Positions 1 through 6,594 of a DNA stretch of 6,594 bases are shown in pieces. The position numbers and the translations under genes are program-made. The DNA is taken from positions 5,033 to 11,626 of the forward strand of contig NZNR01000034.1 of assembly GCA_002694955.1 (NCBI GenBank), written 5' to 3'. A model generated the notes under the pieces. That model was not told the DNA's origin. It was given only the letters and a program-made list of their open reading frames with translations, and did no database searches. Source of the DNA: Planctomycetaceae bacterium. GTDB taxonomy: Bacteria > Planctomycetota > Planctomycetia > Pirellulales > UBA1268. Position 1 is the stretch's first letter; each line of letters opens with the position of its first letter.

Positions 1-59
1 TTGTTAGTGTAGCTTTTTTCGGGATTCGATTCTCACAATTTTTCAATTTGTCGTTTTGG

Positions 60-1601
60 TTAAGTCCCATTTTCATCTAGAAAACGATCAAGATTTCCGG
101 AGCCGCGCCCTCTTGGTGGCCAAGATGCTAAAAGCCATTGTCGTAGAGTTGTATCCGGTGCAAATTCTCGGGCAATTCCCTCCTCATTGAGTTGAGGAAA
201 TTCATTGGCTGTGCTCTTACTCTTGTGAACTACTTGGGTGAAATATATTTCGAGTGTCTGAACGGCTTTTGATTCCGGATTTCGACGATTCCAGTCAGCA
301 ACAAGCCCTGCTGCAACTGCTTCTCGAAGTGGTGCTTGTCGCGATTTTGGCAATTCCCAGAAAATCTTATGCCAGCGATGGTTGGGGAGAGATGAAAACC
401 CACCTGGTGGGCGAACAGCTTTGAAGGGCCTGCCGTGTCTTAGCAAGTCAACAACACTGGTATCTTTCAGGGTGGCCTTTCCCGTAACCCATTGTTCCTG
501 CGGACCAACTTGTCCAAACACTCCCCAGGGCTGTTCCAGCGCAAGTGCGTTCTTGGCCAGCGTAAGCCAACGAGGATGTTTTTTCCCGTGTCCAGCAGCG
601 TTGTAAAAAAGAGCGAGTGCAGCAATGAAAAGAGATGCCGTGACAAAACAGTTTGTTATTCTGCGCAAACACAAAAAAAATGGCATATGGCTTTGGCTGC
701 GTTCGTGTTTTTTCATTTGAGGGCCCGTTCGGTTCGTATGCCATGGAACTAATGCTAGCCATGCGGTGATGCCAATAGGCGAAAACATTCCAACGCTTAG
801 CGTTATCCAAATGCCAACGTGGAAAAGGATGAAAATGAGGGCGATAGAGCGTCTTACGAAATGGTTTCCACAGAAAAGAAAAAGGAGCGGCCCACCGATC
901 TCAAGAAATAGTGTTGATAGTGTTAGGAATTTTGTAGCTGCCTTGGATGTGTTGAGAAGTTCGCCCACCCACGTTCCGTGATCGTGAACAGACAGTACAT
1001 AAGCGATGGCGGATCCATTGAGCCAATCGCCTTGTAGCTTGCTAATGCCTGCATAAACATACACAACGAGTACTTGAGCAAGGAACGCTGCTGACGCAAA
1101 GCTCAACGTTGCATGCGTCGTTTTCTTCTTGCGAAGGCTGTCGATGGAAAGTTCATCACCGAGCGGTAGGAACATGCTCCAATACAAAAGGCATGCCATC
1201 CAGTAGGTGCCTGCATTCGCTGCTGGTTCTGTACGCCTGAGAATACTGATCCACACGACCCATGCTACACAGGAGGAGATGGACGAAAAGTAGCCCACCA
1301 TCAACGAAAGTCCAGCCGCCGCTTGAGTTGCCAGCAGTGTGGCCTGCCACCAAATGCTTTCATTCAGGAAATTAAGAGACCAACAGCCTGGCTCTAAATA
1401 ATTTTGGAGCGTGCTTGGTGGGAAAAGTCCCTTTGGTGAAAAGAAAAGCCAGAAATCACGGCTGCGAAGTAGTGCATCAGCAATCAAAACTCCGCCGACT
1501 GCAATTCGAAAAGCAGCGATGCTTTTTCTATCAAGTTGTGCTGCGGATCGCACATTTGCAAACAAACGTGCAATTCCTAGCGTGAGGCAGGAGGAGGCCA
1601 T
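60..1601 (-). CDS. HTTM domain (vitamin K-dependent gamma-carboxylase-like) membrane protein
   Basis: The 513-residue product looks like an integral inner-membrane protein of the HTTM family, the bacterial relatives of the membrane part of vitamin K-dependent gamma-glutamyl carboxylase. Hydrophobic segments lie near residues 28-46, 86-104, 108-121, 131-147, 168-186, 226-246, 252-272 and 318-334. The family signature is the stretch around 183-197 (YAGISKLQGDW, then NG). From memory it aligns with AGVKKLDADWVEG of human carboxylase, placing Lys188 on the catalytic lysine. A second family-like feature is QPWGVFGQ at 357-364, at the start of a soluble C-terminal part (about 335-513) rich in Trp, Arg and Pro. 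The start at 1601 is the first ATG of the frame; no clear Shine-Dalgarno precedes it (only a weak GAAG). It is transcribed away from the PDH genes across a 136-base gap, so a shared function is not implied. The substrate is unknown. Family assignment is fairly secure; enzymatic activity is inference. Confidence 0.85.
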   Translation of the reverse strand: MASSCLTLGIARLFANVRSAAQLDRKSIAAFRIAVGGVLIADALLRSRDFWLFFSPKGLFPPSTLQNYLEPGCWSLNFLNESIWWQATLLATQAAAGLSLMVGYFSSISSCVAWVVWISILRRTEPAANAGTYWMACLLYWSMFLPLGDELSIDSLRKKKTTHATLSFASAAFLAQVLVVYVYAGISKLQGDWLNGSAIAYVLSVHDHGTWVGELLNTSKAATKFLTLSTLFLEIGGPLLFLFCGNHFVRRSIALIFILFHVGIWITLSVGMFSPIGITAWLALVPWHTNRTGPQMKKHERSQSHMPFFLCLRRITNCFVTASLFIAALALFYNAAGHGKKHPRWLTLAKNALALEQPWGVFGQVGPQEQWVTGKATLKDTSVVDLLRHGRPFKAVRPPGGFSSLPNHRWHKIFWELPKSRQAPLREAVAAGLVADWNRRNPESKAVQTLEIYFTQVVHKSKSTANEFPQLNEEGIAREFAPDTTLRQWLLASWPPRGRGSGNLDRFLDENGT

Positions 1602-1737
1602 TACTTCGGTCGTTTCTGGTGGTTTCTTGTATGAATTAGATATCGAAACTACAACAAGTTAGCGGTTTGAGGCGATTCCATCATCCGCAGGCAAGTTTGA
1701 AAAAAATAGAATTACACGCTTTTTAGGAGAGTTATTC
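1602..1737. promoter_or_regulatory. Divergent intergenic region between the HTTM gene and lpdA
   Basis: This 136-base gap must hold the promoters of two genes that point away from each other. On the + strand, TAGAAT at 1707-1712 is a possible -10 box ahead of lpdA, but no -35-like hexamer lies at 16-18 bases. On the - strand, TTGTAG and TACAAG (1650-1655 and 1627-1632 on the + strand) are separated by 17 bases, but match the consensus at only 3 and 4 positions. A TTGTA half-site at 1627-1631 faces TACAA at 1650-1654 across 18 bases, with a GATATC palindrome between them. These could be regulator half-sites or chance. The role as a promoter region follows from the layout; the individual boxes are weak. 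Confidence 0.4.
1725..1730 (+). promoter_or_regulatory. Ribosome binding site of lpdA
   Basis: AGGAGA ends seven bases before the ATG at 1738. It is a near-consensus Shine-Dalgarno sequence at ideal distance and fixes the lpdA start. Confidence 0.8.
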
Positions 1738-3159
1738 ATGCATGCACCGCTTGTGGTGCTGGGCGGAGGCCCTGGCGGCTACGCTGCAGCCTTTATGGCC
1801 GCGGACCTTGGTATGGAAGTTACGCTGGTCGAAAAGGATACGCGACTAGGTGGCACCTGTTTGCTGCGTGGGTGTATTCCGTCAAAAGCATTGCTGCACG
1901 TTGGTCGTGTCGTTGCCGAAGCTCGTGAAATGCAGGAGTGGGGTGTAAATTTTTCAGCGCCGAAGATTGATATTGATGCTGTTAGGAACCGCAAGGAGAA
2001 AGTAATCGGTGCCTTGACAGGGGGGTTGGCACAGCTTGCCAAAAGACGAAATGTTGAAGTAGTGCAAGGGCAGGCAATCTTCACGTCATCGAATGCGATC
2101 GAGGTGATACAACAAGGCTCCGATAGTAAAAAGCTCACGTTTGATCATTGCATTCTCGCCAGTGGGTCTCGTCCCGCTCGGATTCCGGCATTTGATATCG
2201 GCAGTTCTCGGGTCATGGATTCTACTGCAGCCTTGCAGCTAGAGGATATTCCTGACTCATTACTTGTGATTGGTGGTGGTTATATTGGTTTGGAAATGGG
2301 GACGGTTTACGCGGAACTCGGGTCACGAGTTTCAGTTGTTGAGCTCACAGATGGTCTCCTGCCAGGAGCGGATCGTGACCTTGTGAAGCCACTTCACAAA
2401 AGACTTAAGGGGCTATTTGAAGCCATTCTTTTAGAGACAAAAGTTGTTGGGCTAAATGATATTGGTAATGGAGTTGAGGTTTCTTTTGAGGGACCAGATG
2501 GAAAGACTTCGAAGACATTTTCCCGAGTGCTTGTGGCTGTTGGTCGAAGGCCTAACTCGGATGGTATAGGGTTGGAAAACACCAATGTTGTTGTTGACTC
2601 CAAGGGTTTTGTTGAAGTGGACAGGCAGCAACGCACAGCCGATTCTCATATTCTGGCAATTGGAGATGTGTGCGGCGAGCCAATGCTCGCGCACCGAGCC
2701 AGCCATCAAGGAAAAGTAGCGGTTGAGTCACTTCATGGAGAGCCGGCGTTATTTGACCCACGGGCAATACCTGCAGTTGTTTTTACTGATCCTGAGATTG
2801 CATGGGCAGGTTTGACCGAACAGGAAGCGGAATTGTCCAAGCGTGAAGTAGAGATAAGCCGTTATCCGTGGGCTGCGAGCGGGCGAGCGCATGCCCTTGG
2901 GCGAACAGAAGGCATGACCAAAATACTTGTCGATCCCGAAACAGAGCAGGTACTGGGTGTTGGAATAGTAGGTTCTGGTGCGGGTGAACTTATCGCCGAA
3001 GGGGCTCTCGCTATTGAGATGGGCTGCAGTGCGAGAGACCTTTCAGAAACGATACACCCACACCCTACGTTAGGGGAAACTGTGGCCTTTTCAGCAGAAA
3101 ATTACTTCGGCTTTGCGACCGAAATTTTCCGTCCTCGTTCGGCTTCTACAGCACGTTAG
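1738..3159 (+). CDS. lpdA: Dihydrolipoyl dehydrogenase (E3 of the pyruvate dehydrogenase complex)
   Basis: This FAD-dependent pyridine nucleotide-disulfide oxidoreductase reoxidises the dihydrolipoyl group of E2 and passes electrons to NAD+. It has 473 residues, almost the same length as E. coli Lpd (474). The FAD-binding GxGxxG is at 9-14 with Glu32 closing the first Rossmann fold. The redox-active disulfide is Cys41/Cys46 in GGTCLLRGCIPSK (38-50). The NAD-binding GGGYIGLE is at 179-186, the second FAD motif AIGDVCGEP at 307-315, and the dimerisation domain runs from about 345 to the end. It carries the catalytic His442-Glu447 pair in HPHPTLGE (440-447). There is no N-terminal lipoyl domain. 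The gene is first in a same-strand set with aceE and the E2 gene, so service to PDH is the natural reading, though E3 proteins are often shared with other 2-oxoacid dehydrogenases and the glycine cleavage system. No key residue is missing. Confidence 0.96.
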   Translation: MHAPLVVLGGGPGGYAAAFMAADLGMEVTLVEKDTRLGGTCLLRGCIPSKALLHVGRVVAEAREMQEWGVNFSAPKIDIDAVRNRKEKVIGALTGGLAQLAKRRNVEVVQGQAIFTSSNAIEVIQQGSDSKKLTFDHCILASGSRPARIPAFDIGSSRVMDSTAALQLEDIPDSLLVIGGGYIGLEMGTVYAELGSRVSVVELTDGLLPGADRDLVKPLHKRLKGLFEAILLETKVVGLNDIGNGVEVSFEGPDGKTSKTFSRVLVAVGRRPNSDGIGLENTNVVVDSKGFVEVDRQQRTADSHILAIGDVCGEPMLAHRASHQGKVAVESLHGEPALFDPRAIPAVVFTDPEIAWAGLTEQEAELSKREVEISRYPWAASGRAHALGRTEGMTKILVDPETEQVLGVGIVGSGAGELIAEGALAIEMGCSARDLSETIHPHPTLGETVAFSAENYFGFATEIFRPRSASTAR

Positions 3160-3206
3160 AAGGATTCTCCGGTGCTTGGGGCTCCCGATCCCGGTCCGGG
3201 TAGACC
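3160..3206. other. GC-rich gap segment with small dyads between lpdA and aceE
   Basis: After the lpdA stop the sequence becomes markedly GC-rich; 35 of the 50 bases at 3171-3220 are G or C. It holds short, mutually overlapping inverted repeats: GGGGCTCCC at 3178-3186, CCCGGTCCGGG at 3190-3200, and GGTC/GACC arms at 3193-3196 and 3203-3206, the last followed by TTTA. None has a long stem or a proper T-run, so I do not call a terminator. Partial attenuation between lpdA and aceE or a protein-binding site is possible. It may equally be a degenerate intergenic repeat. Confidence 0.3.
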
Positions 3207-3235
3207 TTTACGCCGGCGGAAACCTTCGTGATAAT
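3207..3235 (+). promoter_or_regulatory. Candidate sigma70-type promoter of aceE
   Basis: TTTACG (3207-3212, four of six consensus matches) and GATAAT (3230-3235, five of six) are separated by exactly 17 bases. Transcription would begin near 3242, leaving a leader of about 24 bases before the ATG at 3266. This would let aceE be expressed apart from lpdA. It is a consensus match only, and promoter consensus in the likely host group is not well fixed. Confidence 0.45.
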
Positions 3236-3255
3236 GTGTAAAAATTATTCATGTT

Positions 3256-3260
3256 GGAGA
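3256..3260 (+). promoter_or_regulatory. Ribosome binding site deciding the aceE start
   Basis: GGAGA lies five bases before the ATG at 3266. It falls inside the reading frame that would begin at the ATG at 3251, which has no Shine-Dalgarno of its own. This favours 3266 as the true start. Confidence 0.65.
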
Positions 3261-3265
3261 AATCA

Positions 3266-6112
3266 ATGGCCAGTTCCGAGTTGGATCAGTCCCAGGGTGA
3301 ATCTACAAGTGTCGGGGCGTTGAACGCCGGAACGGCTTCAGGAGGTGGAGCATTACCTCGTGGAGTCCATACACAAATGTCAATTGGGCAGGCTAGTGGT
3401 TCAGCCGGAGGCCAGCCGAAACATTCTGACGGGGTTTCGGTTGTCGATGTTGATCCAACTGAGACTCAGGAGTGGCTCGATTCCATTCGCTACGTCTTGG
3501 AGAGCAAAGGGGTTGATCGCGCAAGTTATTTACTACACGCCATTGAGCAAGAGGCGTATCGTCTCGGCGTACAAATTCCGTTTGTGGTAACCACGCCTTA
3601 CATCAACACCATTCCAACCGATCGGCAACAGGCGTTTCCCGGTAACCGTGAATTAGAGCGACGGATTAAAAGTATTATTCGCTGGAATGCGATGGCGATG
3701 GTGGTTCGAGCGAATCGTGAGGACAAAAGTATCGGTGGGCATATTTCTACATATGCTTCAGCAGCAACGCTCTACGAAGTTGCCTTGAATCACTTTATCC
3801 GAGGTCGTGGCGAAGACTATTCTGGCGACCAAGTGTACTTCCAAGGGCACGCCTCTCCCGGCATTTATTCGCGTGCTTTTCTTGAGGGCCGCCTTACTGA
3901 GAAGCATCTCGAAAATTTTCGCCGTGAACTTGCGGATGGTGGGGGGCTCTCGAGTTATCCTCATCCGTGGTTGATGCCAAAGTTTTGGGAATTCCCAACG
4001 GTTTCGATGGGCCTTGGCCCGATCATGGCGATCTACCAGGCTCGATTCAACAAGTATCTGCAGGATCGTGGCATCAAGGACACGAGTCGTCAGCGGGTTT
4101 GGTGCTTTATCGGTGATGGCGAGTGCGACGAACCGGAAACGCTTGGTGCGATTTCGCTCGCATCCCGTGAAGGTCTTGATAACCTCGTCTTTGTAATTAA
4201 TTGTAATCTTCAGCGTTTAGACGGTCCTGTTCGTGGAAACGGGAAAATTATTCAAGAACTCGAAGGCGTTTTTCGTGGTGCCGGCTGGAATGTGATCAAA
4301 GTAATCTGGGGCGAGGAGTGGGATGCACTTCTGGCGAAGGATGAACAGGGCCTTCTTCTCAAACGCATGAATGAAGTGGTCGATGGTCAGTACCAGAAGT
4401 ACGTTGTTATGCCAGGAAGTTATATCCGAGAACATTTCTTTGGCGATGAGCCAGAACTTGCTGAGATGGTCTCACACCTGTCGGATGAAAAGTTGAAAAA
4501 ACTTCGCCGCGGAGGACATGATCCCGAGAAGGTATATGCAGCGTTCCACAAAGCCGTTCACGAACGAGATATGCCAAATCGTCCAACTGTTGTGATTGCA
4601 AAAACAATTAAGGGATATGGCCTTGGTGAGGTTGGTGAGGGAAGAAATGTCACGCATCAACAGAAAAAGCTAAACGAAGAAGAATTGCGAGCTTTCCGCT
4701 CCCGATTCGGTATACCAATCTCAGATGAAGAGGTGGCGAAAGCACCGTTTTATAAGCCAGCAGAGGATTCGCCTGAGATGAAGTATCTCAGAGAGCGTCG
4801 AGAGGCTCTTGGAGGGTATGTTCCAACCCGTCCGGAAGAGTCTCCAAGCCTTAAAACACCTGGGCTCGACGAGTATCGCCCATTCATTGAAAAGAGTGCC
4901 GGCCGCGAGGTGTCAACGACCACAGGGGCGGTGACTCTTATGGCTTCGCTGCTCAAAGACAAGTCAGTTGGAAAGTACATTGTCCCAATCGTGCCTGACG
5001 AATCACGGACTTTTGGCATGGATCCGCTGTTTAAGCAGTGTGGCATTTATGCGCATACGGGGCAATTGTATGAGCCGGTGGATTCGGACCAATTGCTTTA
5101 CTATCGCGAGGCCAAAGACGGACAGATTCTTGAAGAGGGGATCACCGAAGCGGGCAGTATGTCTAGTTTTGTTGCTGCCGGAACAAGCTATTCAAGCCAT
5201 GGCGTCCCCATGATCCCGATGTTTATTTACTATTCAATGTTCGGTTTTCAGCGTATCGGTGACCTGATCTGGGCGGCATGCGACATGAGAGCCCGGGGTT
5301 TCCTGTTTGGTGGCACAGCGGGACGCACAACACTTAATGGTGAGGGCCTGCAGCATCAGGATGGTCATAGCCATTTGTTTGCAATGGCATATCCAACCGT
5401 TCGGGCATATGACCCTGCTTTTGTGTACGAGGTTGCTGTAATCATGCTCGAAGGTATGGATCGCATGTTTGCCAAAGGCGAAGACTGGATCTACTACGTC
5501 ACGGTCTACAACGAAAATTACGAAATGCCTCAGATGCCGGAAGGGTGCGAAGAGGGCATCCTGAAGGGGATGTATAAACTGCGTGAGGTTTCGGCCAAAA
5601 AGTCATCGTCTAGAATGCCTTCTGTGAACCTTTTTGGGTCTGGGGCGATCTTAAGGGAAGTCTTGCGGGCGGCTGATATTTTGGCTGATTCGTGGGGCAT
5701 CAGCAGTACAGTTTGGAGTGTGACGAGTTGGAAAGAATTGCGTCGCGATGCCCAGGAATCGCGGCGGTGGAATATGCTGCACCCAGAAGAACCCCCGAAA
5801 ACCAGCTATCTGGAAGATGCTCTTGGTGATGCGGAGGGTGTCTTTGTAGCAGCGAGTGATCACGTTCGAGCTGTTCCAGAGCAACTTGATCCTTGGATTC
5901 CTGGAGGACTTTTTGTTCTTGGAACTGACGGTTTCGGGCGGAGTGAGACGCGTGAACCATTGCGTCGTCATTTTGAAGTAGATGCGGAGTGTATCGTTGT
6001 AGGGACGCTGTCGCAGTTGGCAAAGCAAGGGGCAATTGGCGTTGACCAAGTTGCGAAGGCAATCAAGAGCCTGGGCATCGATCCTGACAAAATTGATCCA
6101 GCCTCCGCCTAA
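3266..6112 (+). CDS. aceE: Pyruvate dehydrogenase E1 component, homodimeric type
   Basis: This thiamine diphosphate enzyme decarboxylates pyruvate and reductively acetylates the lipoyl group of E2. From the ATG at 3266 it has 948 residues; an ATG at 3251 in the same frame would add five. E. coli AceE has 887. Long stretches match E. coli AceE as I recall it. The cofactor motif GDGECDEPE starts at 283, with Mg-binding Asp284 and Asn312 (in INCNLQRLDGP). Active-site histidines appear to be His159 (GGHIS), His195 (YFQGH) and His697 (GLQHQDGHSH). The mobile loop carries Glu458 and His464 (EGRNVTHQ). The probable activating glutamate is Glu628 (GITEAG). The C-terminal domain includes GTDGFGRSETRE near 886-897. 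The odd part is the first 60 or so residues, a Gly/Ser/Gln/Ala-rich extension before VDPTETQEW, which corresponds to about residue 9 of the E. coli protein. It lies 106 bases after lpdA and 153 before the E2 gene. Confidence 0.96.
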   Translation: MASSELDQSQGESTSVGALNAGTASGGGALPRGVHTQMSIGQASGSAGGQPKHSDGVSVVDVDPTETQEWLDSIRYVLESKGVDRASYLLHAIEQEAYRLGVQIPFVVTTPYINTIPTDRQQAFPGNRELERRIKSIIRWNAMAMVVRANREDKSIGGHISTYASAATLYEVALNHFIRGRGEDYSGDQVYFQGHASPGIYSRAFLEGRLTEKHLENFRRELADGGGLSSYPHPWLMPKFWEFPTVSMGLGPIMAIYQARFNKYLQDRGIKDTSRQRVWCFIGDGECDEPETLGAISLASREGLDNLVFVINCNLQRLDGPVRGNGKIIQELEGVFRGAGWNVIKVIWGEEWDALLAKDEQGLLLKRMNEVVDGQYQKYVVMPGSYIREHFFGDEPELAEMVSHLSDEKLKKLRRGGHDPEKVYAAFHKAVHERDMPNRPTVVIAKTIKGYGLGEVGEGRNVTHQQKKLNEEELRAFRSRFGIPISDEEVAKAPFYKPAEDSPEMKYLRERREALGGYVPTRPEESPSLKTPGLDEYRPFIEKSAGREVSTTTGAVTLMASLLKDKSVGKYIVPIVPDESRTFGMDPLFKQCGIYAHTGQLYEPVDSDQLLYYREAKDGQILEEGITEAGSMSSFVAAGTSYSSHGVPMIPMFIYYSMFGFQRIGDLIWAACDMRARGFLFGGTAGRTTLNGEGLQHQDGHSHLFAMAYPTVRAYDPAFVYEVAVIMLEGMDRMFAKGEDWIYYVTVYNENYEMPQMPEGCEEGILKGMYKLREVSAKKSSSRMPSVNLFGSGAILREVLRAADILADSWGISSTVWSVTSWKELRRDAQESRRWNMLHPEEPPKTSYLEDALGDAEGVFVAASDHVRAVPEQLDPWIPGGLFVLGTDGFGRSETREPLRRHFEVDAECIVVGTLSQLAKQGAIGVDQVAKAIKSLGIDPDKIDPASA

Positions 6113-6265
6113 TTCCAGAAAAGAATCAGTTTTCCAGCTATTCTCGTCCATTCGAACCCAAAACATCTGCTAGAATTAATGAGTTGGTTTTGTTGTTGAT
6201 TTTGGAATCAAATCGATTCGGTTTGTTTGTACTGCTTACAATTGATTCACTGTGTGTGAGATAGA
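6113..6265. promoter_or_regulatory. Intergenic region between aceE and the E2 gene, with inverted repeats
   Basis: This 153-base gap is AT-rich and long for the inside of an operon. TGCTAGAAT at 6168-6176 looks like an extended -10 element (TGn plus TAGAAT), which can work without a -35 box; none is visible. Downstream, within the leader such a promoter would make, are TTGATT-TTGG-AATCAA (6196-6211) and TTGTA-CTGCT-TACAA (6227-6241), both perfect inverted repeats. An overlapping GAATC/GATTC pair (6205-6219) contains the palindrome AATCGATT (6211-6218). TTGATT recurs at 6242-6247. The arms are short and AT-rich, so DNA operator sites are likelier than stable RNA hairpins. No rho-independent terminator for aceE is evident. 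Confidence 0.35.
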
Positions 6266-6594
6266 ATGGCGACAGAATTTACCCTGCCCGATCTTGGTGA
6301 GAATATTACTTCCGGAGATGTTGTTTCAGTTCTTGTAAAGGCTGGCGATGTCGTAGAGCCTGGTCAGTCAGTGCTAGAAGTCGAGACAGACAAGGCTGTT
6401 ATTGAAGTACCCTGTCCGCCGGGTGGCGTTGTACAGGAAGTGCTCGTCAAGAAGGGTGAAACAGTAAACGTTGGACAAGCATTGCTTTCCCTTGGTTCGT
6501 CAACTTCGCAACCTGCCGAAAAATCGGCTGAGCCAGTAAAGCAACAGTCGGTGGAGTCTAGTCAGCCTCCCGCAGTTGTCGAGCAGCCAGTTGT
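6266..6594 (+). CDS. aceF: Dihydrolipoamide acetyltransferase (E2 of PDH), N-terminal part, cut by window end
   Basis: The frame opens at the ATG at 6266 and runs 109 codons to the window edge without a stop. Residues 1-78 form a biotinyl/lipoyl domain, with PDLGENI near 8-14 and the lipoylation site ETDKA at 40-44, where Lys43 would carry the lipoyl group. A Gln/Ser/Pro/Glu/Val-rich stretch follows (about 80-109), typical of the flexible linkers that let lipoyl domains swing between E1, E2 and E3 active sites. The subunit-binding and catalytic domains lie beyond the window, so the number of lipoyl domains cannot be seen. An in-frame TGA at 6257-6259 makes this ATG the only sensible start; the upstream GTGAG is a weak ribosome site. 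An E2 of another 2-oxoacid dehydrogenase is formally possible, but the adjacent aceE makes PDH E2 much the likeliest. Confidence 0.9.
   Translation, partial: MATEFTLPDLGENITSGDVVSVLVKAGDVVEPGQSVLEVETDKAVIEVPCPPGGVVQEVLVKKGETVNVGQALLSLGSSTSQPAEKSAEPVKQQSVESSQPPAVVEQPV

Noticed and set aside
1..59. Possible terminator of the HTTM gene in the left end
   Set aside because: The AT-rich repeats here (CAATTT twice) give no GC-rich stem followed by a T-run in the direction of the gene.
382..981. Several + strand open frames of 71-86 codons opposite the HTTM gene
   Set aside because: The opposite frame encodes a coherent membrane protein with family motifs, and these short frames have no ribosome sites or recognisable features.
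1697..1726. TTGAAA (1697-1702) as a -35 box for lpdA
   Set aside because: A -10 at the right distance would fall on TTTTAG, which matches poorly and overlaps the ribosome binding site.
1779..2138. A 119-codon - strand open frame opposite the FAD domain of lpdA
   Set aside because: It is antisense to a gene with all catalytic motifs in place, and its translation looks like a Ser/Thr-rich shadow.
6118..6134. GAAAA/TTTTC arms just after the aceE stop as a possible terminator
   Set aside because: The stem is five bases, almost all A-T, and is not followed by a T-run, so it would not form a stable rho-independent terminator.
5651..6166. A 171-codon open frame on the - strand opposite the end of aceE
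   Set aside because: It lies almost wholly antisense to the strongly conserved C-terminal domain of aceE, and its product shows no domain, sensible start context or family resemblance.

Overview
This window holds a bacterial pyruvate dehydrogenase (PDH) locus on the + strand, next to a divergent gene for a multi-spanning membrane protein of the HTTM / vitamin K-dependent gamma-carboxylase-like family. Base composition is close to balanced, by eye about half G+C. The E1 is the single-chain homodimeric AceE type, the gene order is E3-E1-E2, and an HTTM protein is present. Together these fit a planctomycete (Pirellulales-like) or another environmental Gram-negative bacterium. That assignment is inference from gene style, since there is no marker gene here.

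Layout from left to right. Positions 1-59 are a short non-coding end with no convincing terminator. Positions 60-1601 (- strand) encode a 513-residue HTTM protein with about eight membrane segments and a soluble C-terminal part. Positions 1602-1737 are a divergent intergenic region. Positions 1738-3159 (+) encode dihydrolipoyl dehydrogenase (E3) with a strong Shine-Dalgarno site. Positions 3160-3265 are a gap that begins GC-rich with small dyads and ends in a plausible sigma70-type promoter. Positions 3266-6112 (+) encode AceE (E1). Positions 6113-6265 are an AT-rich gap with an extended -10 candidate and two small perfect inverted repeats. From 6266 to the window end (+) is the start of the E2 gene, covering its first lipoyl domain and part of a linker.

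The three + strand genes supply the whole complex. E1 decarboxylates pyruvate on thiamine diphosphate and acetylates the lipoyl group on E2. E2 passes the acetyl group to CoA. E3 reoxidises the dihydrolipoyl group and makes NADH. All catalytic residues I could check by eye in E1 and E3, and the lipoyl-lysine of E2, are present, so the genes look functional.

I see no mobile element, CRISPR array, tRNA or rRNA, and no sign of a new multi-gene system. The points most worth a second look are the HTTM protein, which keeps a lysine matching the catalytic lysine of gamma-glutamyl carboxylase; the roughly 53-residue Gly/Ser-rich N-terminal extension of AceE; and the structured gaps before aceE and before the E2 gene.
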